From positions 1 to 36,270 of the forward strand of contig CALKHQ010000219.1 of assembly GCA_937988735.1 (NCBI GenBank): a DNA stretch of 36,270 nt, in the 5' to 3' direction. This DNA comes from an uncultured Alphaproteobacteria bacterium. Lineage in GTDB: Bacteria; Pseudomonadota; Alphaproteobacteria; CALKHQ01. Below the pieces are notes generated by a model that saw only the letters and a program-made list of their open reading frames with translations, was not told where the DNA came from and did no database searches. The position numbers and the translations under genes are program-made. Below, piece by piece: positions 1 to 8,256 of the stretch (the first letter of the stretch is position 1; each line of letters begins with the position of its first letter).

Positions 1-1
1 T

Positions 2-397
2 ACGGCCGCCCGCCTGTCGATCGAGCCGACCCGCCGCGAGCTCGTCCGCCATCGCCGGGCCGTCGTGCAGCTCGAGGGGCGGCTCGCGCAGTGCACGCAT
101 GTGGTGCTGCGCCGTGCCGGCGACCGTCTCGCGAGCTGCGGCGCGCTGCTTGAGAGCCTGTCGTACAGGGCGGTGCTGCAGCGCGGCTATGCGGTGGTGC
201 GCGACGCCGCCGGCGCGCCGATCACGAGCGCGGCCGACACGGCGGCGGGCCAGGCGGTCTGGATCGAGTTCCGCGAGGGGCGCGACGCGGCGGTCCCGGC
301 CGTGGTCGGCCGCGCGCACCCGGGCCAGGGCGCCCCGCCGTCACCGGGCCGGAAGAAGCCGGCCCCGGACCGGGCGGTGAAGGACCTGTTCGACTAG
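2..397 (+). CDS. xseA: Exodeoxyribonuclease VII large subunit, C-terminal part
   Basis: The reading frame is open from the left edge of the window, so the start of the gene lies outside; about 131 residues are visible. XseA is the large subunit of exonuclease VII, which with XseB degrades single-stranded DNA in the cytoplasm. The recognisable part is the family C-terminal block LESLSYRAVLQRGYAVVRDA followed by GAPITSA, after a helical stretch rich in Arg and Leu that matches the coiled region of XseA. The last residues are a Pro/Arg/Lys-rich tail ending KDLFD, also common in alphaproteobacterial XseA. It converges on the GntR regulator with only 10 bases between the stops. The family assignment is firm; nothing can be said of the catalytic part. 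Confidence 0.85.
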   Translation, partial: TAARLSIEPTRRELVRHRRAVVQLEGRLAQCTHVVLRRAGDRLASCGALLESLSYRAVLQRGYAVVRDAAGAPITSAADTAAGQAVWIEFREGRDAAVPAVVGRAHPGQGAPPSPGRKKPAPDRAVKDLFD

Positions 398-407
398 GCG
401 CCGGGGC

Positions 408-1109
408 CTATCCAATCACCAGGTCTGAGTGGGCCACCGCCAGATGCTCGTGTATCAGGCGCGAGCAGCCGTCCGGGTCGCGGTCGCGGATGTGCTCGTA
501 GATCGCGCGGTGGATCTCGTTGTAGACCTTCATCCGGTGCTTGGTCAGCACCTTGTCCTTCGCCGCCCGCCACTGTGCATGGCCGCGGACGTGGTTGATC
601 TGCCGGTAGATCAGGACCATCAGCGGGTTGTGGGTCGCCTCCGCGATCAGCAGGTGGAAGCGCTGGTCCCAGTGGGTGAAGCTGTCCGGATCCTCTGACG
701 CCTCGAGCTGCTCGACGGCGGACGCGAGCAGCGAGATGTCGCGGATGGTGGCGTTGCGCACCGCGAGCTGGATCATCGCCGGCTCGATCACCTGCCGCAC
801 CTGCACCAGCTCCAGCGGACTGGTGATCTCCGCAATGTCCGCGTCCGCGGGCTGGCCGGAGAACGTGACGAAGGTGCCGCTGCCGACGCGGCGCTCGATG
901 AAGCCGTCGGCGGCCAGGTCTTCCAGCGCCTTGCGCACCGTGCCCCGGGAGCTGCCGAAGGTCCTCGCCATCTGACGCTCCGCCGGCAGCCGCTCGCCGA
1001 AGGCATAGACGCCGTCGATGATCGACTGGCGCAGCTTCAGCTTGATCCAGGCCGCTCCCTTGCGGTCCACAGACATGTCGTCGCGCACGACGGACACGCT
1101 TTCGTTCAT
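408..1109 (-). CDS. GntR-family regulator, FadR/FCD subfamily
   Basis: A 233-residue DNA-binding regulator. The N-terminal winged helix is seen in LRQSIIDGVYAFGERLPAER, followed by GSSRGTVRKALEDLAADGFI and RRVGSGTFV. The C-terminal all-helical FCD ligand domain has the usual acidic/His pattern (WDQRFHLLIAEATHNPL, NEIHRAIYEHI, IHEHL), which in this family binds a metal and a carboxylate effector. The ATG at 1109 was chosen because AGGAAG precedes it by six bases; the frame continues to a TTG at 1145, but that codon sits beside the operator and has no ribosome site. The gene is divergent from the FAD oxidoreductase, with an operator-like element at 1149-1175 between them. The same element recurs before the ligase, the second Amt gene and the permease, so this is probably the local regulator. 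The effector is unknown. Confidence 0.88.
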   Translation of the reverse strand: MNESVSVVRDDMSVDRKGAAWIKLKLRQSIIDGVYAFGERLPAERQMARTFGSSRGTVRKALEDLAADGFIERRVGSGTFVTFSGQPADADIAEITSPLELVQVRQVIEPAMIQLAVRNATIRDISLLASAVEQLEASEDPDSFTHWDQRFHLLIAEATHNPLMVLIYRQINHVRGHAQWRAAKDKVLTKHRMKVYNEIHRAIYEHIRDRDPDGCSRLIHEHLAVAHSDLVIG

Positions 1110-1148
1110 GGCAGCTTCCTTGCCGGAGGTCGATTCGTTGACCAAATT

Positions 1149-1175
1149 GGACCGGATTATGAACCAGTTTGGACC
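1149..1175 (-). promoter_or_regulatory. Candidate GntR/FCD operator, copy 1
   Basis: Read on the minus strand this begins GGTCCAAACTGGTTCATAAT. It matches 18 of 20 bases with 2742-2761 upstream of the glutamine-synthetase-like gene, and both copies are followed by a GG-Y-CC element. It lies 40 bases before the regulator start and about 95 before the FAD oxidoreductase, so it could control both and give autoregulation. That the protein encoded at 408-1109 binds it is inferred from position and recurrence. Confidence 0.6.
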
Positions 1176-1268
1176 GAATGCAAGCTTCGGTACAGGATTG
1201 GGCTAGTCAGAGGCACGAATTCGGCTTAGTGTCACGAAAAACAGCATTGCCGTTCGTGGAGGTTGCCC

Positions 1269-2612
1269 ATGGCGCTGCCGTCGAGTTCCCGGTTCGTCAT
1301 CATCGGCGCGGGAATCCACGGGCTGAGTACCGCGATGCACCTGGCCAAAGCGCTGAAGGCGAAGGGCCAGGGCGGCGGCGAGGACATCGTCGTCCTCGAC
1401 AAGACGGGGATCGCGGCCGGTGCCTCCGGCATCGCCTGCGGGGTCATCCGCAACAACTACTATCAGCCGGCGATGCGCGAGCTGATGGCCCACTCGGTCT
1501 CGGTGTGGGAGAGCGACCCCAAGGCCTACAGCTACCACCCGGTCGGCTACATGCAGATCAGCCCGGAGGTGATGCACGAGCAGGTCGCCACCATCTTCGA
1601 GCAGCAGCGGGCGATCGGCTACGACTCGGACTTCATCGAGGGCGAGAAGGCCTGCACCGCCTACATGAAGGAGATCCTCCACGACTGGCGGGCCCAGGGC
1701 ATCACCAGCGTCCTCCACGAGAAGAAGGGCGGTTACGCCAACAACACCGCCTCGATCTACGGCCTGGCAAAGAAGGCCGAGGACGAGGGGGTCCGCATCA
1801 TCACCGGCGTCAAGGTCGTCGGCTTCAAGTCGGGCAACGGCTCCGGCGCGATCACCGCTGTGGAGACTGACCGCGGCACCATCGGCTGTGACTATGTGGT
1901 GGTCGGCGTCGGGCCCTGGGTGAAGACCATCTGGGACATGCTGGAACTGCCGAGGACCGTCGACATCCGCAAGCCCGACGGCGACTTCGCCCGCGGCATC
2001 CGGATGTGGACGTACTGGAGCCTGCAGGAAGGCACGCTCGGCGTCGATCCGGAAGTGCAGAAGACCAACGACGGCAAGATGCCGCCAGTGATCCACGTCG
2101 ATACCGACGCGCCGCTCTATTCCGACGTCGACGGGTCGCTGATCACCGACAAGCTGTGGGGCATCTACTACAAGCCCGACTTCAACTTCGGCGGCGTCCA
2201 GGGCGGCGCGATGCCGTACAAGGTGGAGCGCGACCCGGACGAGGTGGCGGTCGATCCCTACGGGCCCGAGTCGCCGGAATTCGTGGTGGACGATCAGTTC
2301 GCCCACATGTGGTGCTCGGCGCTCGCCCACTGCCAGGAGCGCTTCTCCGGCCAGATCGGGCGCTACAAGAAGGAGCCCTCGGGCGGTCTCGGCTGCTTCA
2401 CGCCGGACAACTTCCCCGTCTTCGACGTGTTCCGCGAGAACGTCTACATCATCGCGGACTCCAACCACGGCTACAAGATGATCGGCGTCGGCGAGCTGGT
2501 GGCCAAGGATATCCTCGGCGAATCGAGCCGCCTGCTCGAGCCGTTCCGCTTCAGCCGCTACGCCGAGGGCAAGCTGCACCCGACGTCGAACAGCCCGTTC
2601 CCGTGGAGCTGA
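1269..2612 (+). CDS. FAD-dependent oxidoreductase, SoxB/DadA-like
   Basis: A 447-residue flavoprotein of the D-amino-acid/sarcosine oxidase (DAO) superfamily. The dinucleotide motif VIIGAGIHGLSTAMHLA starts at residue 10, the ribose-binding acidic residue follows in DIVVLDKTGIAAGASG, and the C-terminal FAD block NVYIIADSNHGYKMIGVGE is present. Such enzymes oxidise secondary or N-alkyl amines, and relatives include sarcosine oxidase beta, N-methylglutamate dehydrogenase and gamma-glutamylputrescine oxidase. The ATG at 1269 is preceded by GGAGG six bases upstream, so the TTG at 1263 is unlikely. It lies after the operator of the divergent regulator and is followed by a hairpin (2647-2676) and then the ligase gene, which has its own operator. 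The context suggests oxidation of a glutamylated or N-alkylated amine; the substrate cannot be told from the sequence. Confidence 0.85.
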   Translation: MALPSSSRFVIIGAGIHGLSTAMHLAKALKAKGQGGGEDIVVLDKTGIAAGASGIACGVIRNNYYQPAMRELMAHSVSVWESDPKAYSYHPVGYMQISPEVMHEQVATIFEQQRAIGYDSDFIEGEKACTAYMKEILHDWRAQGITSVLHEKKGGYANNTASIYGLAKKAEDEGVRIITGVKVVGFKSGNGSGAITAVETDRGTIGCDYVVVGVGPWVKTIWDMLELPRTVDIRKPDGDFARGIRMWTYWSLQEGTLGVDPEVQKTNDGKMPPVIHVDTDAPLYSDVDGSLITDKLWGIYYKPDFNFGGVQGGAMPYKVERDPDEVAVDPYGPESPEFVVDDQFAHMWCSALAHCQERFSGQIGRYKKEPSGGLGCFTPDNFPVFDVFRENVYIIADSNHGYKMIGVGELVAKDILGESSRLLEPFRFSRYAEGKLHPTSNSPFPWS

Positions 2613-2646
2613 TGCACGGACCTGCGGGCGCCTGACTGCGGGGTTT

Positions 2647-2676
2647 GCCCGGCCCGCTCCTTGCTTCGGGCCGGGC
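2647..2676 (+). terminator. Hairpin after the FAD oxidoreductase
   Basis: A perfect 10-bp stem, GCCCGGCCCG paired with CGGGCCGGGC around a 10-base loop, 35 bases after the stop. There is no clear T-run. Together with the operator just downstream it suggests that the next gene has its own promoter. Confidence 0.5.
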
Positions 2677-2741
2677 CGGTCAGGCGGGCGCGCGATGGTG
2701 CAGGGAATGGCTTGCAGGCGCGCGCCAATTGGTTAGAGTTA

Positions 2742-2767
2742 GGTCCATACTGGTTCAGAATTGGGCC
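2742..2767 (+). promoter_or_regulatory. Candidate GntR/FCD operator, copy 2
   Basis: GGTCCATACTGGTTCAGAAT at 2742-2761 matches 18 of 20 bases with the minus strand of copy 1, followed by TGGGCC and then CCAA and TGGTCC half-sites up to 2779. It lies 35-60 bases before the ATG of the ligase gene, a position suited to repression or to activation of a local promoter. Confidence 0.6.
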
Positions 2768-2802
2768 AAACAATGGTCCGGAACATCGGGAGGGGCGTTC
2801 CA

Positions 2803-4287
2803 ATGAGTCGCACTGCGACGATGGACATAGAGGCGTTCGTCGAGGCAGAAGGCCGCGCCGAGCTGGTGAAGCGGGTACGCGAGAAGATCAACGCGCTCGG
2901 CATCGAGTATCTGTATCTGCAGTTCGTATCGATAACCGGCCGCGTCGTCGGCAAGGGCATTCCGGCGGACCACTGGGAAAGCGTCGCCGAGAAGGGCTTC
3001 CAGCTGGTCTACGGCTCGACCGTCAATCTCTTCCTCAACCGCCGCGGCGAGTACCTGGGCTTCGGGCCGCAGGACAAGGAGCTGGTGGGCATTCCCGAGC
3101 CCGAGACCTTTGTCCAGCTGCCCTGGGACAAGCGGATCGGCCGCGTGTTCTGCACGCTGTTCCGCAACCGCGAGGAGCGTGAGGAGCCGGGCGCGTTCCT
3201 CACCGCCGACTGCCGTGGCAACCTCCGGCGCATCCACGAGCAGTTCCAGAAGGAACATAACGGGCTGCACATGCGTCACGGCTGCGAGCCGGAGATGATG
3301 TGGCTGAAGAAGGATGAGAACGGCCGGCCCGCCGGCGGCGTGACCAAGCCGCACTGCTACCACATCAACCAGTTCGAGGTCCTGCGCCCGGTCTACATGA
3401 AGGTGATCGAGTATGCGCGCGCCATGGGCCTGGACATGATCCAGGGCGACCATGAGGACGCGCCGGGCCAGCTCGAGCTCAACTTCATGTTCGACGACCC
3501 GCTGCGCACGGCGGACCGGCTGACCACCTACCGCCAGATCTGCGCCCAGGTCGGCCGGGAGTTCGACCTTATCGCCTGCTTCATGACCAAGCCGTTCATG
3601 GGCGTGTCGGCGTCCGGCTGCCATCACAACATCTCGTTCTGGCGCGGCGGCGAGGACGTGGTCGTGCCGCTGCGGAACGATCCGCTGCCGGGCATGGAAG
3701 AGGTGTTCACCTATCGCCGCGGCGGCGAGAACACCTTCATGCCGGACACCGACGATCCGCAGATGCCGGGCAAGACCGGCCTGCAGGTGGTGGGCGGCAT
3801 CGTGAAGCACCTCGGGGCGCTGACCGCTATCGGCTGTTCGACCGTCAACAGCTACCGGCGGCTGTGGGATACCGGCTTCTGGGCGCCGGTGTTCGCCGAC
3901 TGGGGCTACCAGAACCGGACCACGGGCCTGCGCATCTCCGCCCCCGGCCGCTTCGAGTACCGCGCCGTGGACTCCATGGTGAACCCGCACCTGATGGCGG
4001 CGGCGATCCTCAAAGCGGCCGACGACGGCATCAAGAACGACATCGATCCGGGCCCGCCGGAGGACCGGAACATCTACCAGGCGATGGAGGAGGGCAAGCA
4101 GGTCAGGCGGCTGCCGATGAGCCTCGGCGAGGCGCTCGATGCCCTTGCGAAGGACGAGGTCATCCAGTCCGCGCTGCCCGGAATCATGTATCGCCTGTAC
4201 GACGAGTACAAGCGGGACGAGTGGGAGCGGTTCATGCACACCACCACCGAGTGGGATCTGAATACCTACCTGGACTGCCTGCCGTAG
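2803..4287 (+). CDS. Glutamine-synthetase-family ligase (gamma-glutamyl-amine synthetase-like)
   Basis: A 494-residue GS-type amide ligase with the active site intact. Visible parts are GCEPEMMW with E162 and E164, GDHEDAPGQLELN with E218 and E225, the SGCHHNISFW histidines 274-275, NSYRRL at 350-354, and RISAPGRFEYR with E385 and R387. GS enzymes join glutamate to ammonia using ATP; close relatives (GmaS, PuuA, IpuC, GlnA4) use amines and make gamma-glutamylamides. The link with GlxBCD, a SoxB-like oxidase, Amt proteins and an aldehyde dehydrogenase favours an amine substrate, but ammonia cannot be excluded. The ATG at 2803 follows GGGAGGGG by seven bases. The start is unlike rhizobial GlnT, so that symbol is not assigned. 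A 17-base tandem duplication covers the stop codon. The enzyme would be cytoplasmic and need Mg or Mn. Confidence 0.85.
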   Translation: MSRTATMDIEAFVEAEGRAELVKRVREKINALGIEYLYLQFVSITGRVVGKGIPADHWESVAEKGFQLVYGSTVNLFLNRRGEYLGFGPQDKELVGIPEPETFVQLPWDKRIGRVFCTLFRNREEREEPGAFLTADCRGNLRRIHEQFQKEHNGLHMRHGCEPEMMWLKKDENGRPAGGVTKPHCYHINQFEVLRPVYMKVIEYARAMGLDMIQGDHEDAPGQLELNFMFDDPLRTADRLTTYRQICAQVGREFDLIACFMTKPFMGVSASGCHHNISFWRGGEDVVVPLRNDPLPGMEEVFTYRRGGENTFMPDTDDPQMPGKTGLQVVGGIVKHLGALTAIGCSTVNSYRRLWDTGFWAPVFADWGYQNRTTGLRISAPGRFEYRAVDSMVNPHLMAAAILKAADDGIKNDIDPGPPEDRNIYQAMEEGKQVRRLPMSLGEALDALAKDEVIQSALPGIMYRLYDEYKRDEWERFMHTTTEWDLNTYLDCLP

Positions 4288-4311
4288 GGACAGGCCTGCC
4301 GTAGGGTCAGG
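4278..4311 (+). repeat. 17-bp tandem duplication across the ligase stop codon
   Basis: CCTGCCGTAGGGACAGG (4278-4294) is followed at once by CCTGCCGTAGGGTCAGG (4295-4311), 16 of 17 bases identical. The first copy includes the last two codons and the TAG stop of the ligase gene, and the second ends just before the ribosome site of the next gene. Confidence 0.9.
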
Positions 4312-4323
4312 AAGGAGCAAGAC

Positions 4324-5262
4324 ATGTGCGGAATAGCCGGATTGATACACCGGGGCGGCAAGAGCTCCGGGATCGGCGCCGAGATGACGGCGATGCTTCA
4401 GGCCCTGAAGCATCGCGGCCCCGACAGCACCGGGTTCGCCATCTATGGCATGCCCGACGGGGGCGAGCTCGTCATGCGCTTCAAGGTCGCCGAGCAGGAG
4501 GACCTGAACAGGGGCCTCGCCATTCACCAGCAGGTCAAGGAGCGGCGGCAGCAGGTTGACCGCCGGCTCACGGACCTGGGGGTCGAGATCGTCGATGCCC
4601 AGGAGGCGACGCCGTACGCCTTCCGCTACGAGCTCAAGTTCGACGGCGACCTGAAGCTCCTCGCCCGGCATGTCGAGGACGTGGAGGGAGCCGAGATCCT
4701 GTCCATCGGCCGGGGTCTCGAGCTGATCAAGGACCTGGGCGATGCGCAGCGGGTGGCGGGCCAGTACCAGCTGGAAGGTTTCCGCGGCACTCACGGGATC
4801 GGCCACACCCGGATGGCGACCGAGTCCGACGTCGACATCCGCTCGGCCCACCCCTACTGGGCGTACCCCTATTCCGACATCGCGGTGGTCCACAACGGTC
4901 AGCTGACCAACTACTGGACCAAGCGGCGGGAGCTGGAGCGCAAGGGCCATCGCTTCGTCTCGAACTGCGACAGCGAGCTGCTCGCGGTCTACACCGCCGA
5001 CAAGCTGGAGAACGGCTACTCGCTGGAGGATTCGCTCCGCCAGTCGATCGAGGAGCTGGACGGCGTCTTCACCTATCTGGTCGCCACCGCCGACTCGCTC
5101 GGCATGGCCAAGGACGTGATGGCCGCCAAGCCGATGGTTCTCTACGAGAGCGACGACACGGTGGCGCTGGCCTCCGAGGAAATCGCCATTCGCAAGATCT
5201 TCCCCAGGGAGATCGACACTTTCGACCCGTATGAAGGGGAGGTCCGGGTATGGAAGACCTGA
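4324..5262 (+). CDS. glxB: Class II glutamine amidotransferase subunit GlxB/MgsA
   Basis: A 312-residue Ntn-type amidotransferase equivalent to the N-terminal domain of glutamate synthase. It begins MCGIAG, so Cys2 becomes the catalytic N-terminal nucleophile. Other active-site blocks are GIGHTRMATES, VVHNGQLTNYW and NCDSELLA. Residues of roughly 55-130 form an insertion not found in minimal amidotransferase domains. The family releases ammonia from glutamine or handles a gamma-glutamyl-amine; in methylamine users the homologue MgsA is part of N-methylglutamate synthase. AAGGAG precedes the ATG by seven bases. It is 36 bases after the ligase gene and overlaps glxC by 13 bases, which indicates a single transcript and coupled translation of the complex. 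Confidence 0.88.
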   Translation: MCGIAGLIHRGGKSSGIGAEMTAMLQALKHRGPDSTGFAIYGMPDGGELVMRFKVAEQEDLNRGLAIHQQVKERRQQVDRRLTDLGVEIVDAQEATPYAFRYELKFDGDLKLLARHVEDVEGAEILSIGRGLELIKDLGDAQRVAGQYQLEGFRGTHGIGHTRMATESDVDIRSAHPYWAYPYSDIAVVHNGQLTNYWTKRRELERKGHRFVSNCDSELLAVYTADKLENGYSLEDSLRQSIEELDGVFTYLVATADSLGMAKDVMAAKPMVLYESDDTVALASEEIAIRKIFPREIDTFDPYEGEVRVWKT

Positions 5263-6098
5263 ACTCGCAGGTCCAGCGCAGCTATGAGATGGGGCTGCAT
5301 TCCGAGCAGCTCCGCGGACGGACCCAGCAGCGCTTCTTCGTGCCGGACGAGGCCGAGAACTTCGTCTATCCCGATGCGCCCGACGTCGACTTCAACCGCC
5401 GCGCCGAGTTCGACGCGGCGGAGATGACGACCTCGGAGATCAACCGGAAGCTCCGGTCGCTGATCAACGAGGGGTATGGCACCATCGTGGTGAAGAATCC
5501 GATGGCGCGCCACTCGCTGGGCGTCGGCATCCTCAACCGGCTCAACCTCTATTTCGAGGGCAGCCTCGGCTACTTCGGCTGCGGCCTGATCGACGGACCG
5601 AACGTCCGCATCTCGGGCCGTGTCGGCTGGTCGTGCGCCGAGAACATGATGGCCGGGACGGTGGTGATCGAGAAGAACGCCGGCTCCCAGTTCGGCGCCG
5701 CGATGCGCGGCGGCGACCTCGTCTGCAAGGGCCAGGTCGGCGCCCGTACCGGCATCGACATGAAGGGCGGCACGATCATCGTCGGCAAGTCCACCGGCGC
5801 CTTCTCCGGCTTCATGATGCAGCGCGGGCGCATGGTGATCTGCGGCGACGCGGGCCCCAACCTCGGGGACTCGATGTACGACGGCATGATCTTCGTCGGC
5901 GGCAAGATCGCCTCGCTGGGCGTGGACGCGGTGCCGGCGGAGCTCACCGACGCCGACCGCGAATGGCTCACCCGAAAGCTGAAAATGTACGACCTGCTGC
6001 CGCCGCAGGGCGTCGATCACTTCCAGAAGATCGTCGCCGGCAAGCAGCTGTGGAACTACGACAACCTGGAGCCGGCCGAGAAGAAGCTGATCCTGTAA
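5250..6098 (+). CDS. glxC: Glutamate synthase GXGXG-domain subunit GlxC/MgsB
   Basis: A 282-residue protein matching the C-terminal beta-helix domain of glutamate synthase. The regularly spaced Gly turns (GCGLIDGPNVRISGRVG, NMMAGTVVIEKNAGSQFG, GQVGARTGIDMKGGTIIVG, GDAGPNLGDSMYDGMIFVGG) are the GXGXG repeats, running from about residue 110 to 220. In the full-length enzyme this domain is structural and helps couple amidotransferase and FMN domains. Here it is a separate gene between glxB and glxD, as in rhizobial glxBCD and methylotroph mgsABC. Its start overlaps the end of glxB. A 158-base gap before glxD contains a dispersed palindrome at 6114-6151. Confidence 0.88.
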   Translation: MEDLNSQVQRSYEMGLHSEQLRGRTQQRFFVPDEAENFVYPDAPDVDFNRRAEFDAAEMTTSEINRKLRSLINEGYGTIVVKNPMARHSLGVGILNRLNLYFEGSLGYFGCGLIDGPNVRISGRVGWSCAENMMAGTVVIEKNAGSQFGAAMRGGDLVCKGQVGARTGIDMKGGTIIVGKSTGAFSGFMMQRGRMVICGDAGPNLGDSMYDGMIFVGGKIASLGVDAVPAELTDADREWLTRKLKMYDLLPPQGVDHFQKIVAGKQLWNYDNLEPAEKKLIL

Positions 6099-6113
6099 GG
6101 GCGCTTCCGGCGC

Positions 6114-6151
6114 CGTCATCGCGAGCCGCCGCCGGCGGCGTGGTGATCCAG
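6114..6151 (+). repeat. Dispersed intergenic palindrome, copy B
   Basis: The element begins CGTCATCGCGAG, has a GCCGCC/GGCGGC inverted core and ends GCGTGGTGATCCAG. Its ends match 17770-17805 and the common alphaproteobacterial extragenic repeat of the form GTCATTGCGAG...GAAGCAATCCAG. It accounts for the unusually wide glxC-glxD gap. Confidence 0.55.
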
Positions 6152-6256
6152 GAACCCCCGAACCCGTGTCGGCGGGCACAACTGGATTGCTGCGTCGCCG
6201 CGCTCCCCGCGAGGACGGCAGAGAGGGTCCGCGAGACGGAATTGGGAGTATGACGC

Positions 6257-7639
6257 ATGTCCGCTGAAACTAAGCCGGTGCCGGTGGAGCAGCCGACGGG
6301 CAAGCAGCCGAAGCGCAATGTCAACGTCCTGGGGCGGAGCTTCATCTTCCCGCCCCACGTGATCGACGACATCCACATCAAGGCCGAGCTCGGCCGCTAC
6401 CGGATGCGCGGCTTCTCGCTGTTCAAGAAGATCCCGACGTGGGACGACCTGACGTTCCTGCCGGGAACCCTCACCCGCTTCGTGATCGAGGGCTACCGCG
6501 AGAAGTGCGAGACGAAAACGGTGCTGGGGCCTCGGGCCAAGCGGCCGCTGGAGCTCGACATTCCGGTCTACATCACCGGAATGAGCTTCGGCGCGCTCAG
6601 CTACGAGGCGAAGACCGCGCTTGCCCGCGGTGCGACGATGGCAGGGACGGCCACCTGCTCCGGCGAGGGCGGGATGATCCCCGACGAGCGCCGCTATTCG
6701 TCGAAGTGGTACTACCAGTGCATCCAGTCGCGGTACGGGTTCAACCCGCACCATCTCCGGCTGGCTGACGCGGTCGAGTTCTTTATCGGCCAGGGCTGCA
6801 AGGTCGGCCTGGGCGGCCACCTGATGGGCCAGAAGGTCACCGACCAGGTTGCCGAGATGCGCTCCCTCCCGGCAGGCATCGACCAGCGCTCGCCGGCGCG
6901 CCACCCCGACTGGCTGGGGCCGGACGACCTCGCGCTCAAGATCGAGGAGATCCGCGAGGCGACCAACTGGGAGATCCCGATCCAGCTCAAGCTCGGTGCG
7001 GCCCGCGTCTATGACGACGTGCGGATGGCGGCGAAGTGCGATCCGGACATGATCTACATCGACGGCATGGAGGGCGGCACCGGCGCCGGTCCGCACCTCG
7101 CGACCGAGGAGACGGGGGTGCCCGGCATCGCGGCCATCCGGCAGGCCCGCCGTGCGCTCGACGACGTCGGCAAGTCCGGCGAGATCAGCCTGATCTACGC
7201 CGGCGGCATCCGCAACGGCGGCGACGTGGCCAAGGCGCTGGCGCTCGGCGCCGATGCGGTGGCGATCGGGCATTCGGCGCTGATGGCGCTGAACTGCAAC
7301 AAGGCGATCCCGGAAGCCGACTTCGAGAAGGAAGTCGGGGTCGAGGCCGGCTACTGCTACCACTGCCACACCGGCCGCTGCCCGGTTGGCGTGGCGACCC
7401 AGGATCCGGTGCTGCGCAAGCGGCTGGATCCGGACGAGGCGGCGGAGCGGGTGTACAACTTCCTGCACACGCTGACCATCGAGTGCCAGATGCTGGCCCG
7501 CGCCTGCGGCAAGACCTACGTGCACAGCCTGGAGCCCGAGGATCTGGCCGCGCTCACGATGGAGGCCTCGGCGATGGCGGGCGTCCCGCTGGCAGGGACC
7601 GACTACACGGTCGGGGTGGCGGACTACCACCACCTGTAG
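6257..7639 (+). CDS. glxD: Glutamate synthase FMN-domain subunit GlxD/MgsC
   Basis: A 460-residue protein equivalent to the central FMN-binding (alpha/beta)8 domain of glutamate synthase. Recognisable parts are YITGMSFGALSYEAKTALA near residue 112, GEGGMIPDERR, GQGCKVGLGGHLMGQKV, IDGMEGGTGAGP with the following IYAGGIRNGGDVAKALALGA (flavin phosphate loop), and a Cys cluster C367, C370, C375 in CYHCHTGRCPVGVAT, which binds the [3Fe-4S] cluster. The reaction in the family is reduction of an imine of 2-oxoglutarate to glutamate, or formation of N-methylglutamate in MgsABC. GGGAG lies eight bases before the ATG. It works with GlxB and GlxC as a cytoplasmic complex; no NAD(P)H-oxidising small subunit is seen nearby. 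Confidence 0.9.
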   Translation: MSAETKPVPVEQPTGKQPKRNVNVLGRSFIFPPHVIDDIHIKAELGRYRMRGFSLFKKIPTWDDLTFLPGTLTRFVIEGYREKCETKTVLGPRAKRPLELDIPVYITGMSFGALSYEAKTALARGATMAGTATCSGEGGMIPDERRYSSKWYYQCIQSRYGFNPHHLRLADAVEFFIGQGCKVGLGGHLMGQKVTDQVAEMRSLPAGIDQRSPARHPDWLGPDDLALKIEEIREATNWEIPIQLKLGAARVYDDVRMAAKCDPDMIYIDGMEGGTGAGPHLATEETGVPGIAAIRQARRALDDVGKSGEISLIYAGGIRNGGDVAKALALGADAVAIGHSALMALNCNKAIPEADFEKEVGVEAGYCYHCHTGRCPVGVATQDPVLRKRLDPDEAAERVYNFLHTLTIECQMLARACGKTYVHSLEPEDLAALTMEASAMAGVPLAGTDYTVGVADYHHL

Positions 7640-7675
7640 GGACGGGTGCCAGGGGCAACCCTGGACGAGGACATC

Positions 7676-7698
7676 ATGGCCGGGCCAGCCCCGGCCAT
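7676..7698 (+). terminator. Hairpin between glxD and the 138-aa gene
   Basis: ATGGCCGGG and CCCGGCCAT form a perfect 9-bp stem around a five-base loop, 37 bases after the glxD stop. It lacks a T-run and could equally be a member of a dispersed palindrome family or a processing hairpin that sets the level of the downstream gene. Confidence 0.4.
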
Positions 7699-7828
7699 CT
7701 CTCCGGGCCTGGCGTGCAGCCCGCGCGTCGCGCCCGGACGGTCCCTGTCGTCATGGTGAGGCGGGACCGGCGAGGATGATGCGGAACAGGCCCGGCAAGC
7801 CGGGATCTAAGGTACGGAGGCGCAAAGG

Positions 7829-8245
7829 ATGGCGGGCAAGGGCGGTTACAAGGGCAGCGGGGAACAGGGTGACGTTGACAAGTTCCTCGTGTCCGAGGGC
7901 CTCGAGACCGAGCGCGAGAAGGAAATCGGCCAGCACATCGGCTACCGGTATGACGTGAACCTGCTGCCGGACTACAGCCGGCTGACGCCGTTCCTCAAGA
8001 AGTACATCGAGACCATGGGGTGGGAAGACCTCAACTGGCTCGAGGACGTCCACATGGGCTACGAGGAAGGCCGGCCGGCGGTGTTCGACCGCAACGTCAA
8101 CGGCTGGGTCACCATTCCGGACAACATCACGCTTCCCGACAACCAGCAGGATCGCGACATGCTGGCGCGCGAGCTGCTGATCAAGTTCCAGATGTCGCCG
8201 AAGCACCCGATGGTGACCCTGAACAAGGCCTATCGGAAGTTCTGA
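7829..8245 (+). CDS. Unknown 138-residue protein of the glx cluster
   Basis: I do not recognise this protein. It is 138 residues, soluble, without signal peptide or membrane span. The N-terminus is Gly/Lys-rich (MAGKGGYKGSGEQGD), the middle is acidic with several Trp and Tyr (MGWEDLNWLEDVHMGYEEG), and it ends KHPMVTLNKAYRKF. GGAGG eight bases before the ATG at 7829 makes it a convincing gene, and codon use is like its neighbours. It follows glxD by 189 bases with a hairpin between and converges on the manganese transporter gene. Position suggests an accessory or assembly factor for the ligase/GlxBCD enzymes or a small extra subunit; this is only inference. Confidence 0.75.
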   Translation: MAGKGGYKGSGEQGDVDKFLVSEGLETEREKEIGQHIGYRYDVNLLPDYSRLTPFLKKYIETMGWEDLNWLEDVHMGYEEGRPAVFDRNVNGWVTIPDNITLPDNQQDRDMLARELLIKFQMSPKHPMVTLNKAYRKF

Positions 8246-8256
8246 TCGCGTGCGGG

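Noticed and set aside
1110..1145. N-terminal extension of the GntR regulator to a TTG at 1145
   Set aside because: No Shine-Dalgarno sequence, and the codon lies next to the operator. The ATG at 1109 has AGGAAG at good spacing.
2755..4950. Long minus-strand frame opposite the ligase and glxB
   Set aside because: Mirror of the real codons; no homology and no start signal.
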